32,396 nucleotides of DNA from Bdellovibrionales bacterium (GTDB lineage Bacteria; Bdellovibrionota; Bdellovibrionia; Bdellovibrionales; UBA1609). Positions 6,951 through 15,225 of this stretch are shown in pieces. The translations under genes and the position numbers were made by a program. Position 1 is the stretch's first letter; the number at the start of each line of letters is the position of its first letter. The stretch covers positions 1 to 32,396 of the forward strand of contig JAKUPT010000032.1 in assembly GCA_022450595.1 (NCBI GenBank), given 5' to 3'. The notes beneath the pieces are model-generated. The model did no database searches and was not told the origin of the DNA. It saw nothing but the letters and a program-made list of their open reading frames with translations.

Positions 6951-7871
6951 CTATCGTCTTTCTTTATAAAGTTGTAATCCCGTAAAATATGAGGCTAGGT
7001 CTTTTCTAAAAATCATAGATAGTAGCGGAAGAACAATAATTCCAGTGGCAGTGATCAGTAAACTTCTCCAAACCACTTGTAAGGGGTACATTCCCGACTT
7101 TTGTTGTTTTTCATCACCTAGTTGATGGTCAAAAGTCCACTCCCCAAGTGTGCGTCCAAAAAAGCTACGAGATACAATCACATACATTTGGTAAACAGCC
7201 ACATAAAGAACAGCCAAGCTTAACTGAGTCGCAATATCGCTTTGTGCTGTGGTCATAACACCAATTAAATCCACTTGAGTCACCCACAGTAAACTGATTA
7301 AAAAGGCTAAAGCAATGGCTACCACAACTAAAGTGTCTAAGATCACACTGCTCAGTGAAAAGGCCGCAGGTTTTAAGCGCCCTTGTTTAGAATCATGAGC
7401 TCCTCTTTTTACAGAAGACTCCGCCAAGTTTGGCTCGGCGATTTTATTTTTATTAAGCTTTGGCTCATCTTTAAAGTCTGGCATTGAAGGTGTAGAAAAG
7501 GGATTTGGAAACTCTGGAGTTTGAGGAATTTCCACTTCAGGAGAGGCTTGTTGTTTTTCATCTTTTCTAGGAAAAGTTGAAGTGATCTCAAGCTGCTTAT
7601 CTAGTTCAGCCCCAAGCCCCATAGAGGATTTAGGCTTTTCTTTTGGCGCGACAGCTTTTGGCTGGGCAATAGAAGCTAGTAAATCCTCGTAAGTGGTTTG
7701 TTCATAATTATTTTTTGATTCTGAAGCACTTGGCCTTTGAGGAACTTTTTTTGGCAAATGATCTTCAGCTAAACGAGACTGTTTTGTCGCTGACTTTAAG
7801 TCCTCTTGCTTTTGATGAAACCCAAGTCCTTTTGTTATTGGCTTAATTTCAAAATCATCAAACGTGTCCAT
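6951..7871 (-). CDS. RDD-family membrane protein with a long disordered N-terminus
   Basis: A 306-residue protein. Residues 1-165 are polar, charged and Pro/Lys/Gln-rich, so probably disordered and cytoplasmic. Residues 170-306 carry three hydrophobic segments ([37 protein letters not shown] and [17 protein letters not shown]). The Asp in the first segment and GRTLGEW after the second resemble the RDD membrane domain. RDD proteins have varied and mostly unknown roles. The gene lies 16 bases behind rsmE and 5 bases before the rfaE2-like gene, so it is in the same operon. The assignment to RDD rests on pattern, not on a search. Confidence 0.65.
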   Translation of the reverse strand: MDTFDDFEIKPITKGLGFHQKQEDLKSATKQSRLAEDHLPKKVPQRPSASESKNNYEQTTYEDLLASIAQPKAVAPKEKPKSSMGLGAELDKQLEITSTFPRKDEKQQASPEVEIPQTPEFPNPFSTPSMPDFKDEPKLNKNKIAEPNLAESSVKRGAHDSKQGRLKPAAFSLSSVILDTLVVVAIALAFLISLLWVTQVDLIGVMTTAQSDIATQLSLAVLYVAVYQMYVIVSRSFFGRTLGEWTFDHQLGDEKQQKSGMYPLQVVWRSLLITATGIIVLPLLSMIFRKDLASYFTGLQLYKERR

Positions 7872-7887
7872 GTCCTACCCCAAAATT

Positions 7888-8640
7888 CTAGAATTCGTTA
7901 AACACTTCATACTTTATGACGGCAGCGGCAACCACGCAAGCCGTTTCGACACGAAGAATCTGAGGGCCAAGGGTTAATGGAGGAACCCCGGAGGCGTCGA
8001 TAAGCTTGCGCTCTTGATCGGAAAAACCGCCTTCACTGCCAATAAAAACCCAAATATCTTGGATCTCAGAATTAATGTGGCTCTGTAAATACTCTTTGAC
8101 CGGCGTGGGCGACTCCCCCTCATAAAAGAAAAGACCCAATTGCTCTTTATTTTGGTTAAATTGATTTAAAAAATTCTCTAAAGAAATGGGCTCTGAAACA
8201 GTAAAGGGTTCACAGCGCCCACTTTGCTGCATAGCGGAAAGACTGATCTTTTTCCAACGCTCTTTTTTATTGTTAGACACCTCACTGAGCTTTTTTACAA
8301 AACTAAAATCCGAAACCAACGGCTGAATACTTTTAACCCCGAGCTCCACGGACTTTTCAATAATAAAGTCCATTTTGGCATATCTAGGAAGACTCAGAGC
8401 AATGTGAATATGAGGTCTTTTAAGTGGCGGCACCTGTCTTGTTTCAAGGATTTTGGCTTTGGCTCGCTTTTTACTCTCTTCAATCACTTCGACAAAATAA
8501 GCTTTACCTGTTTCATTCAAAATTTCAAAACGACTGCCCAAGCCCTGTCTGCAGACATCACGGATGTGATGAAGGCTATCTCCTTCTAAATTAACCATGT
8601 CATCTTCAAAATAATTTTCTGAAACCCAGTAACGCCTCAT
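7888..8640 (-). CDS. rsmE: 16S rRNA (uracil-1498-N3)-methyltransferase
   Basis: A 250-residue SPOUT-fold methyltransferase. It has an N-terminal PUA-like domain (MRRYWVSENYF, LHHIRDVCR), FIIEKSVELGV in the middle, and the knot motifs FIGSEGGFSDQE (near residue 200) and LGPQILRVETA (near 224) that bind S-adenosylmethionine. I place the start at the ATG at 8640, which overlaps the prmA stop as ATGA and has GGAG upstream. A longer frame from 8667 would add nine residues inside prmA. It acts on the 30S subunit. Pairing with prmA is common and gives a small translation-apparatus modification operon. Confidence 0.93.
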   Translation of the reverse strand: MRRYWVSENYFEDDMVNLEGDSLHHIRDVCRQGLGSRFEILNETGKAYFVEVIEESKKRAKAKILETRQVPPLKRPHIHIALSLPRYAKMDFIIEKSVELGVKSIQPLVSDFSFVKKLSEVSNNKKERWKKISLSAMQQSGRCEPFTVSEPISLENFLNQFNQNKEQLGLFFYEGESPTPVKEYLQSHINSEIQDIWVFIGSEGGFSDQERKLIDASGVPPLTLGPQILRVETACVVAAAVIKYEVFNEF

Positions 8641-9518
8641 TTTCGCTCCAGTAAAAAACCAACCCATTCATTTTTTTGCAAACGCTTGAGCACTTTAAAA
8701 TCTTTCCTATCAAATTCATTTAAAAATAAAGACTCTCGCTCCTCTAACACACCCGTTAAAAGCATGTACTTTGAGCAGCAACGTTTTAAGTCCTCTTGAA
8801 TACGAACTAAAACACCATCAATAATATTGGCCACAACCACATCAAATGAATCTTGCACTTTTTCAATTTGAAAAGCCGGTATATCAACTTTTACATTATT
8901 CAACTGACAGTTTTCTATGCCCACAAGCCTTGCGTCGTTATCAATTTCTGTGCCCATGATTTTATCATAACCTAAATGTGAGGACAAAATCGCTAATATG
9001 CCCGTCCCTGTTCCTACGTCGATCAAAGATTTTAAATTTGGAGAAATCTCTTTTAAATAAATCAGAAGATCTGCAGCAATTTGCGTGGTTTCGTGAGTGC
9101 CGGTTCCAAAAGCCATTCCTGGGTCAATAAAAATATTAAATTCAGATTGTTTTGGAGCTTCTAACCAACTGGGAACCACCCATATTTTTTTTGTCAGTTC
9201 AAATGGAACAAAGCCTTTTTTCCATTCACTTAACCAGTCTTGAACAGGCTCTTTTAAAATCTTAGTTTCAATTGAAGGATTTAAATTTTTAATTTTTTCA
9301 GTTAAAGATTTTTCATCCGGCTGATTGGAAAAGTAAGCTTCAATGGTTTTAACTTTTTTATTGATGGTTTTAGTTTGGTATTCGCGATCAAGCTGTTCAA
9401 ACTCAAGGTTTTCACTGACTCCCTCTGCACCAAAATCAAAACACCATGAACTGACGATGTCCTCATCGCTTTCAGGAAGTTCAGAAATAATAAATCGGTA
9501 ATAAAACTGTTCTGACAT
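8637..9518 (-). CDS. prmA: Ribosomal protein L11 methyltransferase
   Basis: A 293-residue class I methyltransferase that trimethylates ribosomal protein L11. The N-terminal substrate-recognition domain (residues 1-100) is followed by DPGMAFGTGTHETT (132-145), LIDVGTGTGILAI (165-177, SAM binding) and VVVANIIDGVL, whose NI is in the place of the usual NIL. The length matches E. coli PrmA (293 aa). The Shine-Dalgarno before the ATG at 9518 is weak. It heads the prmA-rsmE-RDD-rfaE2-like-OMP run. Confidence 0.95.
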   Translation of the reverse strand: MSEQFYYRFIISELPESDEDIVSSWCFDFGAEGVSENLEFEQLDREYQTKTINKKVKTIEAYFSNQPDEKSLTEKIKNLNPSIETKILKEPVQDWLSEWKKGFVPFELTKKIWVVPSWLEAPKQSEFNIFIDPGMAFGTGTHETTQIAADLLIYLKEISPNLKSLIDVGTGTGILAILSSHLGYDKIMGTEIDNDARLVGIENCQLNNVKVDIPAFQIEKVQDSFDVVVANIIDGVLVRIQEDLKRCCSKYMLLTGVLEERESLFLNEFDRKDFKVLKRLQKNEWVGFLLERK

Positions 9519-9587
9519 GCCAAAGAGCTTGCCAAAGCCCTCAACAATTAAGCAACGGCTATTCGCTTTTCGGAATTTACTACATAC

Positions 9588-10151
9588 CTACTGAATAGTT
9601 GGCAGTGAAAGATTTTGCGGAAGCTCGGCTTTAGCTTCTGTCTTTTTTACAGTCTCAGGCTCTTTAGCTTTAATTGAGATCGCCTCTATTGAAGGCTCTT
9701 GAAGGGATGAGGCTTTTCTTTTTTGTTTATTTTTTCGGCCTCGATCCATATATGCAGAACTCAAATTCAAGCTATCACCAATCATAATATAATTATAATC
9801 CAGCATGGGACGATTGTCTGCTGAGAACCTTGAATGAAGCCTCCCCACACTTAAGCCCTTTTGAACATGTATAATTTTAAGTTTACCCACGGCCACTCTT
9901 AACTCACCTGGAGACATATTTTGATGATGATCATAGGTTGACTGACGTCTTTCAACAGTGACAATCATTCCGGCTCTTAGACCTTCTTCTTCGCCGGCAT
10001 TAATATAATAATCTCTATAAGTTTTTTCATCTTTGGTTAATTTGAGGTTTTTCTTCACATCAAACACGGTGATTTGCTGTGCCCAAGCTGTTGTAAGATC
10101 AACAGATAAGATAATAAGTATTGTGAAGACACCAATCCACAGTCGGTACAT
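9588..10151 (-). CDS. Exported protein of unknown function behind a sigma-28 promoter
   Basis: A 187-residue protein with a signal peptide (MYRLWIGVFTILIILSVDLTTAWA). The mature part begins QQITVFDVKKNLKL. It contains a compact region resembling a beta-rich domain (INAGEEEGLRAGMIVTVERRQ, GELRVAVGKLKIIHVQKGLSVGRLHSRF), of the kind found in flagellar and secretion-associated periplasmic proteins. A basic stretch (RGRKNKQKRK) and a Lys/Glu/Pro tail follow. I do not recognise a named family. The upstream sigma-28 promoter strongly suggests that it is made with the late flagellar genes, so a motor or envelope accessory role is a reasonable guess. Confidence 0.7.
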   Translation of the reverse strand: MYRLWIGVFTILIILSVDLTTAWAQQITVFDVKKNLKLTKDEKTYRDYYINAGEEEGLRAGMIVTVERRQSTYDHHQNMSPGELRVAVGKLKIIHVQKGLSVGRLHSRFSADNRPMLDYNYIMIGDSLNLSSAYMDRGRKNKQKRKASSLQEPSIEAISIKAKEPETVKKTEAKAELPQNLSLPTIQ

Positions 10152-10219
10152 AACAAAAGCCTTTCCTTAAGCTTGCTTATGGCTTTCTGCCCTATATTCG
10201 TGCCTTCCTAGCTCAATTC

Positions 10220-10246
10220 TTATCGGGCCCTGCTGTGAAAAATTTA
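10220..10246 (-). promoter_or_regulatory. Sigma-28 (FliA) promoter of the exported protein at 9588
   Basis: The minus strand reads TAAATTTT (10239-10246), 11 bases, then CCCGATAA (10220-10227). Against TAAAGTTT-N11-GCCGATAA both boxes match 7 of 8 with exact spacing. This is the best sigma-28 promoter in the window. The expected start is near 10213, about 60 bases upstream of the ATG at 10151. Confidence 0.75.
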
Positions 10247-10439
10247 ATTTTGAGATAGATTCTAAACAAAGGTCAGGGACCGTTCCTTCTTAAAGAAAGT
10301 TCCGTTCATTTTCCAGCTCAGGCCTTATAACACAGGCCTGACACAGACTTCGAATAGTACCGGAACAGTGCCATTGCTCAATTAGTATTAAAAATAATTT
10401 AAACATAATATATATATTGCAAGACTCACAAATCTCCCC

Positions 10440-10467
10440 TTACAAAAGGCTGGTTTTAGGCTATATA
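10440..10467 (+). promoter_or_regulatory. Sigma-70-type promoter of the Tyr/Pro-rich protein
   Basis: TTACAA, 16 bases, TATATA. The -10 lies in a palindromic GCTATATATAGC. A good AAGAGGTGAAG ribosome site and the ATG at 10489 follow. Confidence 0.45.
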
Positions 10468-10488
10468 TAGCTCAAAAGAGGTGAAGTT

Positions 10489-10857
10489 ATGAAAGCTTTA
10501 ATTTTTATAATGGTTTTATTTCCCGCAAGTTTATTGGCCGAAAGCCAATACTTTTACGGCGAAAACAAAGGTGAGGTTGTGGAGTGTAACTCCAACTATG
10601 CCAACTGTGGTCAACTACAAAAATCTCATGATCACAGATACGATAGAGACCCCAGATATGACAGAAACTATAGACCCTACCCACGATATTATCCACCAAG
10701 ATATTACAATCCCTACCCTTACTATCAGTACCAAGTGGGTTATATTTGCAGAAATGGTGCATATTATTGCGGTATGAATTACCCCGCTCCTGTTGGACAT
10801 AGCTGCTACTGCAACTTAATCTCTTGGGGCTTTTGGGGCATAGTGACTAATTATTAA
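10489..10857 (+). CDS. Small secreted Tyr/Pro-rich protein
   Basis: A 122-residue protein with a signal peptide (MKALIFIMVLFPASLLA, cleavage before ESQYF). A charged YDRDPRYDRNY segment is followed by a Tyr/Pro/Arg-rich stretch around residues 60-83. The C-terminus has five Cys within about 35 residues (ICRNGAYYCG, HSCYCN), with one CxC. Two further Cys (VECNSNYANCGQ) lie near the N-terminus. The odd total of seven Cys leaves one unpaired if disulfides form. I do not recognise it; cell-surface or extracellular location is likely. It converges on fliW with only 5 bases between stops. Confidence 0.65.
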   Translation: MKALIFIMVLFPASLLAESQYFYGENKGEVVECNSNYANCGQLQKSHDHRYDRDPRYDRNYRPYPRYYPPRYYNPYPYYQYQVGYICRNGAYYCGMNYPAPVGHSCYCNLISWGFWGIVTNY

Positions 10858-10862
10858 TAATT

Positions 10863-11399
10863 TTATTTATTGAGCTCAGGGCCTTTAGTGGGCTCTGAAG
10901 GCTTAATAGAGACTCCCAAGTCCTGATCAAGATGCTTGATTGGCGATTGAGGGTTTTGTACCACTCTTTGCTGTAACTGATTAAAAATTGGCTCACAGAT
11001 CGCCAGACCATTATCTTGAAGCACACACTGGCGCCCCATTCGTGTTTTCACATTAATAATGATCGGTGCCTTTAAGTTGGCTGTCATCTTAGTTGGGTCA
11101 TCTGGGATAGTGATTATACTAAATGCTCTTGATCCCTCTTTTGAGGATAAGCTCAGAGCTATCAAATCGCTCTTAGACATGTCGTATTTGTATTGATCGA
11201 CAAACAGTTCAGGTTCAAGCACTGGAAAGGCTATAGCCGGCTCCTCGCAGCTTTGAAGCCAAGCGAAGATGTCATCATTTGGATCATCTAAAAGAACAAA
11301 TTTACGTAAGCTATTAAAGCCTAGTAGGCCTTCATTAAAAGTAATTAAGTCTTCGGGTGTTATTTCAACAATTCCAAAGCGGGAAGTATGAATTTGCAT
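10863..11399 (-). CDS. fliW: Flagellar assembly factor FliW (CsrA antagonist)
   Basis: A 178-residue protein with the FliW features: MQIHTSRFGIVEI, ITFNEGLLGFNSLRKFVLLD, FAWLQSCEEPAIAFPV, SIITIPDDPTKMTANLKAPIIIN and GRQCVLQDNGLAICEPI. In characterised bacteria FliW binds CsrA and relieves repression of flagellin translation, and is itself titrated by unassembled flagellin. The protein is about 30 residues longer than typical FliW because of a polar C-terminal tail (VQNPQSPIKHLDQDLGV...). It lies directly downstream of csrA on the same strand, 269 bases away. A GAGGGGGC ribosome site precedes the ATG. Confidence 0.94.
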   Translation of the reverse strand: MQIHTSRFGIVEITPEDLITFNEGLLGFNSLRKFVLLDDPNDDIFAWLQSCEEPAIAFPVLEPELFVDQYKYDMSKSDLIALSLSSKEGSRAFSIITIPDDPTKMTANLKAPIIINVKTRMGRQCVLQDNGLAICEPIFNQLQQRVVQNPQSPIKHLDQDLGVSIKPSEPTKGPELNK

Positions 11400-11668
11400 T
11401 GTTTGAGCCCCCTCTTAGTTAGAGTCTGCCTATAAAATTCAGACACCGCAAGCCAAAATAAGGTTAAAAATTGTATTTTTTTTATAACATTTACCGATGG
11501 ACTCGTGTGTTTTTTGAAGAATTAAAAGGCTCTAGGCTGTGAAATATTAATAATATTAATATCATAACGCGCCACGCAAGCGCCTCACGCACAACATCAA
11601 AGCCAGGCCTTAGGGGCACAGCTATAACATTGTGTGCTGTCACTGGGTTATATAAAAACTTAAAGACA
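11400..11668. other. Intergenic region between csrA and fliW
   Basis: It holds the csrA terminator at its right end and presumably a fliW promoter. TTGGCT-N16-TATAGG just upstream of fliW is a weak sigma-70 candidate. Nothing else is recognisable. Confidence 0.3.
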
Positions 11669-11684
11669 TTAAGGCTTTAAGAGT
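11648..11684 (-). terminator. Probable csrA terminator
   Basis: On the minus strand CTTAAAG-ccttaatgt-CTTTAAG is followed by TTTTTATAT and overlaps the csrA stop. The stem is AT-rich, so termination may be incomplete and some transcripts could read into fliW. Confidence 0.45.
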
Positions 11685-11896
11685 TTTGAAACCGCTCTTG
11701 TGTTTTCCGGATTAGATTTTACTGACTCTTCATTCTGATTCTGAATGGCCATGTAAACTTCTTCTCTATGAATTTTTGTATCTTTTGGAGCTTCGATACC
11801 GATTCGTACCTGACGGCCTTTAATTTTAACCACTCTAATCTTTATGTGGTCATCAATGGCTATACTCTCTCCGATTTTTCTCGTTAAGATCAACAT
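11669..11896 (-). CDS. csrA: Carbon storage regulator CsrA
   Basis: A 75-residue RNA-binding dimer subunit. [20 protein letters not shown] and [19 protein letters not shown] contain the N-terminal strand and the VRIGIEAP segment (with its conserved Arg) that contact GGA loops. CsrA represses translation by covering ribosome sites. The C-terminus extends about 15 residues beyond the core, usual for FliW-associated CsrA. The ATG has an AAGGAG ribosome site within a small hairpin. Its position between flgL and fliW places it in the flagellar programme. Confidence 0.97.
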   Translation of the reverse strand: MLILTRKIGESIAIDDHIKIRVVKIKGRQVRIGIEAPKDTKIHREEVYMAIQNQNEESVKSNPENTRAVSKLLKP

Positions 11897-11935
11897 GTGT
11901 TGACTCCTTCAACATCCTGGTCAAAGTTCCAGGTT
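11897..11935 (-). promoter_or_regulatory. csrA leader with two CsrA-like binding sites
   Basis: In the transcript UGUUGA-AGGAG-UCAACA (11898-11914) forms a hairpin with GGA and the Shine-Dalgarno in its loop. Directly upstream ACCAGGAUGU (11912-11921) is close to the CsrA consensus ACARGGAUGU. CCTGG/CCAGG can form a second stem around it. Two adjacent sites over the ribosome site are the hallmark of CsrA autoregulation. Confidence 0.6.
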
Positions 11936-11987
11936 CTTTTTATGCATCCCTACTAATAAACCCCTCGGCCATATTCAAAAAGAACCT

Positions 11988-12016
11988 TAGCTAAATTTCG
12001 TCCATCAAAATGTCAA
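11988..12016 (-). promoter_or_regulatory. Candidate sigma-70 promoter of csrA
   Basis: A perfect TTGACA at 12011-12016, 17 bases, then TAGCTA. The -10 is poor. It would allow csrA to be expressed apart from the flg operon. Confidence 0.4.
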
Positions 12017-12083
12017 GAAGGCTAGAAAAAGTCCAGTGATTTTCTAAGAAAATGAGATGTGCATTATATTAAGTAAAAATTAC

Positions 12084-13196
12084 TTACCTTAAAAAGTCCA
12101 TAAGACTAGGAGTCATAAGTTTCCCTGATGTCTGCAGAGAGGCTTTAAGGGTTTCTTCGGTTTTATTGATATTACTAACAACTTCATAAATGTCTGCATC
12201 TTCTAAGTTTGAGATGGTGGTCTTAGACTGTAATTTACCCTGGGTCAGAGTTTCCTTGGCTGTGTCTAGGGTCATCACTCTGGCGCCTATTTGAGAGCGT
12301 GAGAGAACTACCTGAGAAATGGCCTCATCCAAAACCTCAAGACTTTCTTGAACACCTGTCTTATCATCTGCCATTAAAGAAATCTCTAACTGCTTAAGAG
12401 AGTCAAAAAGATCAATACCTTTATGATAAGCAGGACCAAGCTTATCAACAACGACCTCTTCTCCTTTATCATACACACTGGCCATCCCCCGAAGCTTGGT
12501 TTCAGGCAGTTCTTGTTGTTTTTGACGAATCAATTCTTCTTTGTCTTTAAGCTCTGGACTGATCTGATTATCTGCTTTTAATGCTTCTAACTCTTCTAAG
12601 CTCTCTGGCTGTTCTGTCGTAGAATGACTGACTCCATCACCCGACAAACCTTCACCTAAAAATATTTTACTGCCAGGAATATTCATGGCCACAAACGATC
12701 CCTTATCTATATTGATAAGCATCTCACCGGTATCACCTTTATAATTTCCTTTTTCACTAAATGGGGGCACGGTGGTTTTGTACCCACCAAAAATATAGCG
12801 GTCGCCCATTTTGCGGTTACCAATTCGCACCATTTGTTCATAGATTTGTTTAATCTCTGTGGCCACAACTTCTCTGGACATCTTATTACTGCTTGGGTCG
12901 TTGGCTTGAGAGATGGCAAGCTCTTTAGCTCGCACTAACTGATTGGTTAATTCCTCTAAGGTTGAGTCTGTGAAGTTTAAAAAAGAAAGGGCGTAGTTAA
13001 GATTTTTTTCGTACTGCTTTTTACCCTCTAAGTCCATTCTTTGAGTCAAAACACGGGTGGCAGCCACGGGATCATCAGACGGCTTCGTCACACGCTTTTG
13101 TGTGGCGGCCTGATTTTGATAATTAGACATCTCTGTGCGATTTTTACTCAAGTTATCCTTAACTTGATCAAATCTCATGTTGTCAGAAATGCGCAT
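12084..13196 (-). CDS. flgL: Flagellar hook-filament junction protein FlgL
   Basis: A 370-residue flagellin-like junction protein (HAP3). The N-terminus MRISDNMRFDQVKDNLSKN, with VTKPSDDPVAATRVL and YALSFLNFTDSTLEELTNQLVRAKELAI, is the D0/D1 region. RYIFGGYKTTVPPF is typical of FlgL. The C-terminus SQIGARVMTLDTAKETL... DADIYEVVSNINKTEETLKA matches the flagellin C-terminal helix. It connects FlgK to the filament and is exported with the FlgN chaperone. It is the last flagellar structural gene of the operon, 13 bases after flgK. Confidence 0.95.
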   Translation of the reverse strand: MRISDNMRFDQVKDNLSKNRTEMSNYQNQAATQKRVTKPSDDPVAATRVLTQRMDLEGKKQYEKNLNYALSFLNFTDSTLEELTNQLVRAKELAISQANDPSSNKMSREVVATEIKQIYEQMVRIGNRKMGDRYIFGGYKTTVPPFSEKGNYKGDTGEMLINIDKGSFVAMNIPGSKIFLGEGLSGDGVSHSTTEQPESLEELEALKADNQISPELKDKEELIRQKQQELPETKLRGMASVYDKGEEVVVDKLGPAYHKGIDLFDSLKQLEISLMADDKTGVQESLEVLDEAISQVVLSRSQIGARVMTLDTAKETLTQGKLQSKTTISNLEDADIYEVVSNINKTEETLKASLQTSGKLMTPSLMDFLR

Positions 13197-13209
13197 AGTT
13201 TAATCCCTC

Positions 13210-14637
13210 TTAATAACGCTTTAAATTTAAAACAGTGTCCATCATTTCATCAGCCGCACGAATAAGTCTGGCTGAAGCATCAAAACTTTTTTGAAACTCA
13301 ATCATCTTGGCTGTCTCTTCATCCAAACTCACACCGCTGATGCTTTCTCTAATATTATTTAATTGCTTTAAAACATCATCTTGTGACTCATAAGCCTTGT
13401 TAGCCTTATTGGTCATTATCCCAACCTCACCAACCGTGGTGCTGTAAAAGTCATCGAAAGTGGCGGTTCCGTTTTCCATCATTTGTCGATTTTGAAGTGA
13501 TGAAATAATATTTGCAATTCGGTTATCACCAGGAGAGTTTGGCGATGCTCCTGAAGCCACTAAGCCCACATCACTTGCTACTCGTTCACTGATTCGAATT
13601 TTTTTAGCTGCGTCTTCTTGTGAAGCTAGGGGTTTAAAAAACTCAACACCTTTTTGGTTGTAGCGGTTGTATCCCTCTTTGTGGATACGGTTGACATTTT
13701 CTTGCACACCAAAAGCGAGTTTATCTAACTTATTTTGTAGATCCATAATTGTCTTATCACGAGTTTCTATAAGTCCACCTAATGCTCCTGAGTTGATCTG
13801 CTTTGTAACATTTACGGGAGTGCCTTGCTTGCTCGGCTTATAATAAATGTCTAAATGACCTTCTCGTTTTGCGCCTTGCCCAGTTATAGGGGCAACAAAG
13901 AGCTCTCTTGTGGAATAGCCACTCACTAAAATCGCAGAGTTTCCTGCCGTCACAGTCACAGCTCCATTATCACTCTCAGCCCACTTGATATTCATTTTTT
14001 CACTAAGCTCTTTTAATAAAACATCTCGGCGGTCTCTTTCGTCATTTGGCAAGCCGCCTGAGATCTCAACCTTTTGAATCTTTTCATTTAAATCTGCAAT
14101 TTCGTCGGTGATGGCATTCACTTCTGCCACCACTGTTGTGATTTGATAATCGATGTCGTTTTTAATCTCTGTTAACTGGCCATCCACACGTTGAAAGTCT
14201 CTGGCTAAAAAATCACCGGACTCTTTTACAAGAGTTCTTGAAGCCAAACTCTCTGGATTGTTAGAAAGCTCACGGAAGGCGTTAAAAAATTCGGCCATAT
14301 GTTTATTAAGACCTTTATTCACCTGTTCGTTATACACTTGCTCCACACGAGCCATGGTCTCAGCGCGTGCTTTGTTGTAACCTAAGGCTTTACTTTCTTT
14401 TTTAAGTTGCTTACCAAGATATTCGTTATTGATGCGCTCAACAGATGAAGCTTTCGCCCCCGTACCAATACGAGTTTTACCACTGCCTATGGGCACATTT
14501 GATTGAAAGTTCACTCTTTGTCTTGAGTACCCCTCAGTGGATTTATTAGCAATGTTATGGCTGACGGTTTGAAGGCCGGTTTGGCTATTTTGCATAGCCC
14601 TTTTGCCTATATCCATCATCGACCAAATCTTAGACAT
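13210..14637 (-). CDS. flgK: Flagellar hook-associated protein FlgK
   Basis: A 475-residue HAP1. The N-terminus SKIWSMMDIGKRAMQNSQTG is followed by LQTVSHNIANKSTEGYSRQRV, the rod/hook-family signature. The middle has AEFFNAFRELSNNPESLASR. The C-terminus has DEETAKMIEFQKSFDASARL and ending DTVLNLKRY. It is shorter than the enteric protein (about 547 aa), with a reduced central domain. It forms the first junction zone on the hook tip. Order flgN-flgK-flgL follows the usual chaperone-client arrangement. Confidence 0.95.
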   Translation of the reverse strand: MSKIWSMMDIGKRAMQNSQTGLQTVSHNIANKSTEGYSRQRVNFQSNVPIGSGKTRIGTGAKASSVERINNEYLGKQLKKESKALGYNKARAETMARVEQVYNEQVNKGLNKHMAEFFNAFRELSNNPESLASRTLVKESGDFLARDFQRVDGQLTEIKNDIDYQITTVVAEVNAITDEIADLNEKIQKVEISGGLPNDERDRRDVLLKELSEKMNIKWAESDNGAVTVTAGNSAILVSGYSTRELFVAPITGQGAKREGHLDIYYKPSKQGTPVNVTKQINSGALGGLIETRDKTIMDLQNKLDKLAFGVQENVNRIHKEGYNRYNQKGVEFFKPLASQEDAAKKIRISERVASDVGLVASGASPNSPGDNRIANIISSLQNRQMMENGTATFDDFYSTTVGEVGIMTNKANKAYESQDDVLKQLNNIRESISGVSLDEETAKMIEFQKSFDASARLIRAADEMMDTVLNLKRY

Positions 14638-14680
14638 CCTGTCTTCCTCTCACAAGCTACATCCTGTGCTTGTAGGTCAA

Positions 14681-15193
14681 TTACGCTTCTTTACTTACGA
14701 ACTGAGCATTTGGATTTTTTTGCTCTTTTAATTTTCCTTTTTTCTCGTAAGTGCTTTTTTCCATTAACGTGTCTTTTAAATTCTTTAAAGTCCCCGTTAC
14801 ATTATCAAGAGCCGACTTAATAAGTTGTTCGTTCTGAACATTGTACTCTTGAATTCTTTTTAAAAGTAAAACTAATACTGAGTGGAGGTTTCTGAGCTTA
14901 TCCCCTCTATCACCGCCATAATGAATGGCTAAGTCTAAAAGCCTTGGATCTTCTTTTTTGATCTCTACAGCTTTTGCAATATCGCTCACAAGTTGTAAGC
15001 GTCTTGCATCTAAACCTCTTAGCTTGATTAAAACCTTTTCTTTATTTTGATTATTTTCATTTAGCTCATTAAGATCTGCATCAATAAGGATTTGTTTTTC
15101 TCTCCTCATAACATCTAACAAATGACGATAAACTTTGATCATTTGCTCAATGTTTTGAACTAAATCTGTGTATAAAGTATTCGCATCTGCCAT
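14681..15193 (-). CDS. flgN: FlgN-family flagellar export chaperone
   Basis: A 170-residue, highly charged, all-helical protein (MADANTLYTDLVQNIEQMIK, LDVMRREKQILIDADLNELN, NKEKVLIKLRGLDARR). These are the first helices of the FlgN family. The C-terminal helix ends in a Lys-rich tail. FlgN binds FlgK and FlgL and delivers them to the export gate. Identification rests on the helical pattern plus position directly between flgM and flgK, which is diagnostic. Confidence 0.85.
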   Translation of the reverse strand: MADANTLYTDLVQNIEQMIKVYRHLLDVMRREKQILIDADLNELNENNQNKEKVLIKLRGLDARRLQLVSDIAKAVEIKKEDPRLLDLAIHYGGDRGDKLRNLHSVLVLLLKRIQEYNVQNEQLIKSALDNVTGTLKNLKDTLMEKSTYEKKGKLKEQKNPNAQFVSKEA

Positions 15194-15225
15194 TAAAACA
15201 GTCCTTACCCCAAAGGCTCAATTAC

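Larger units (their letters stand above)
10152..10488. other. 337-base divergent intergenic region
   Basis: It holds the sigma-28 promoter (leftward) and the sigma-70-like promoter at 10440 (rightward). It also holds an inverted repeat TCAGGCCT-N8-AGGCCTGA at 10318-10341, which has no T tract and could be an operator or the stem of an untranslated leader. No gene is visible. Confidence 0.5.
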
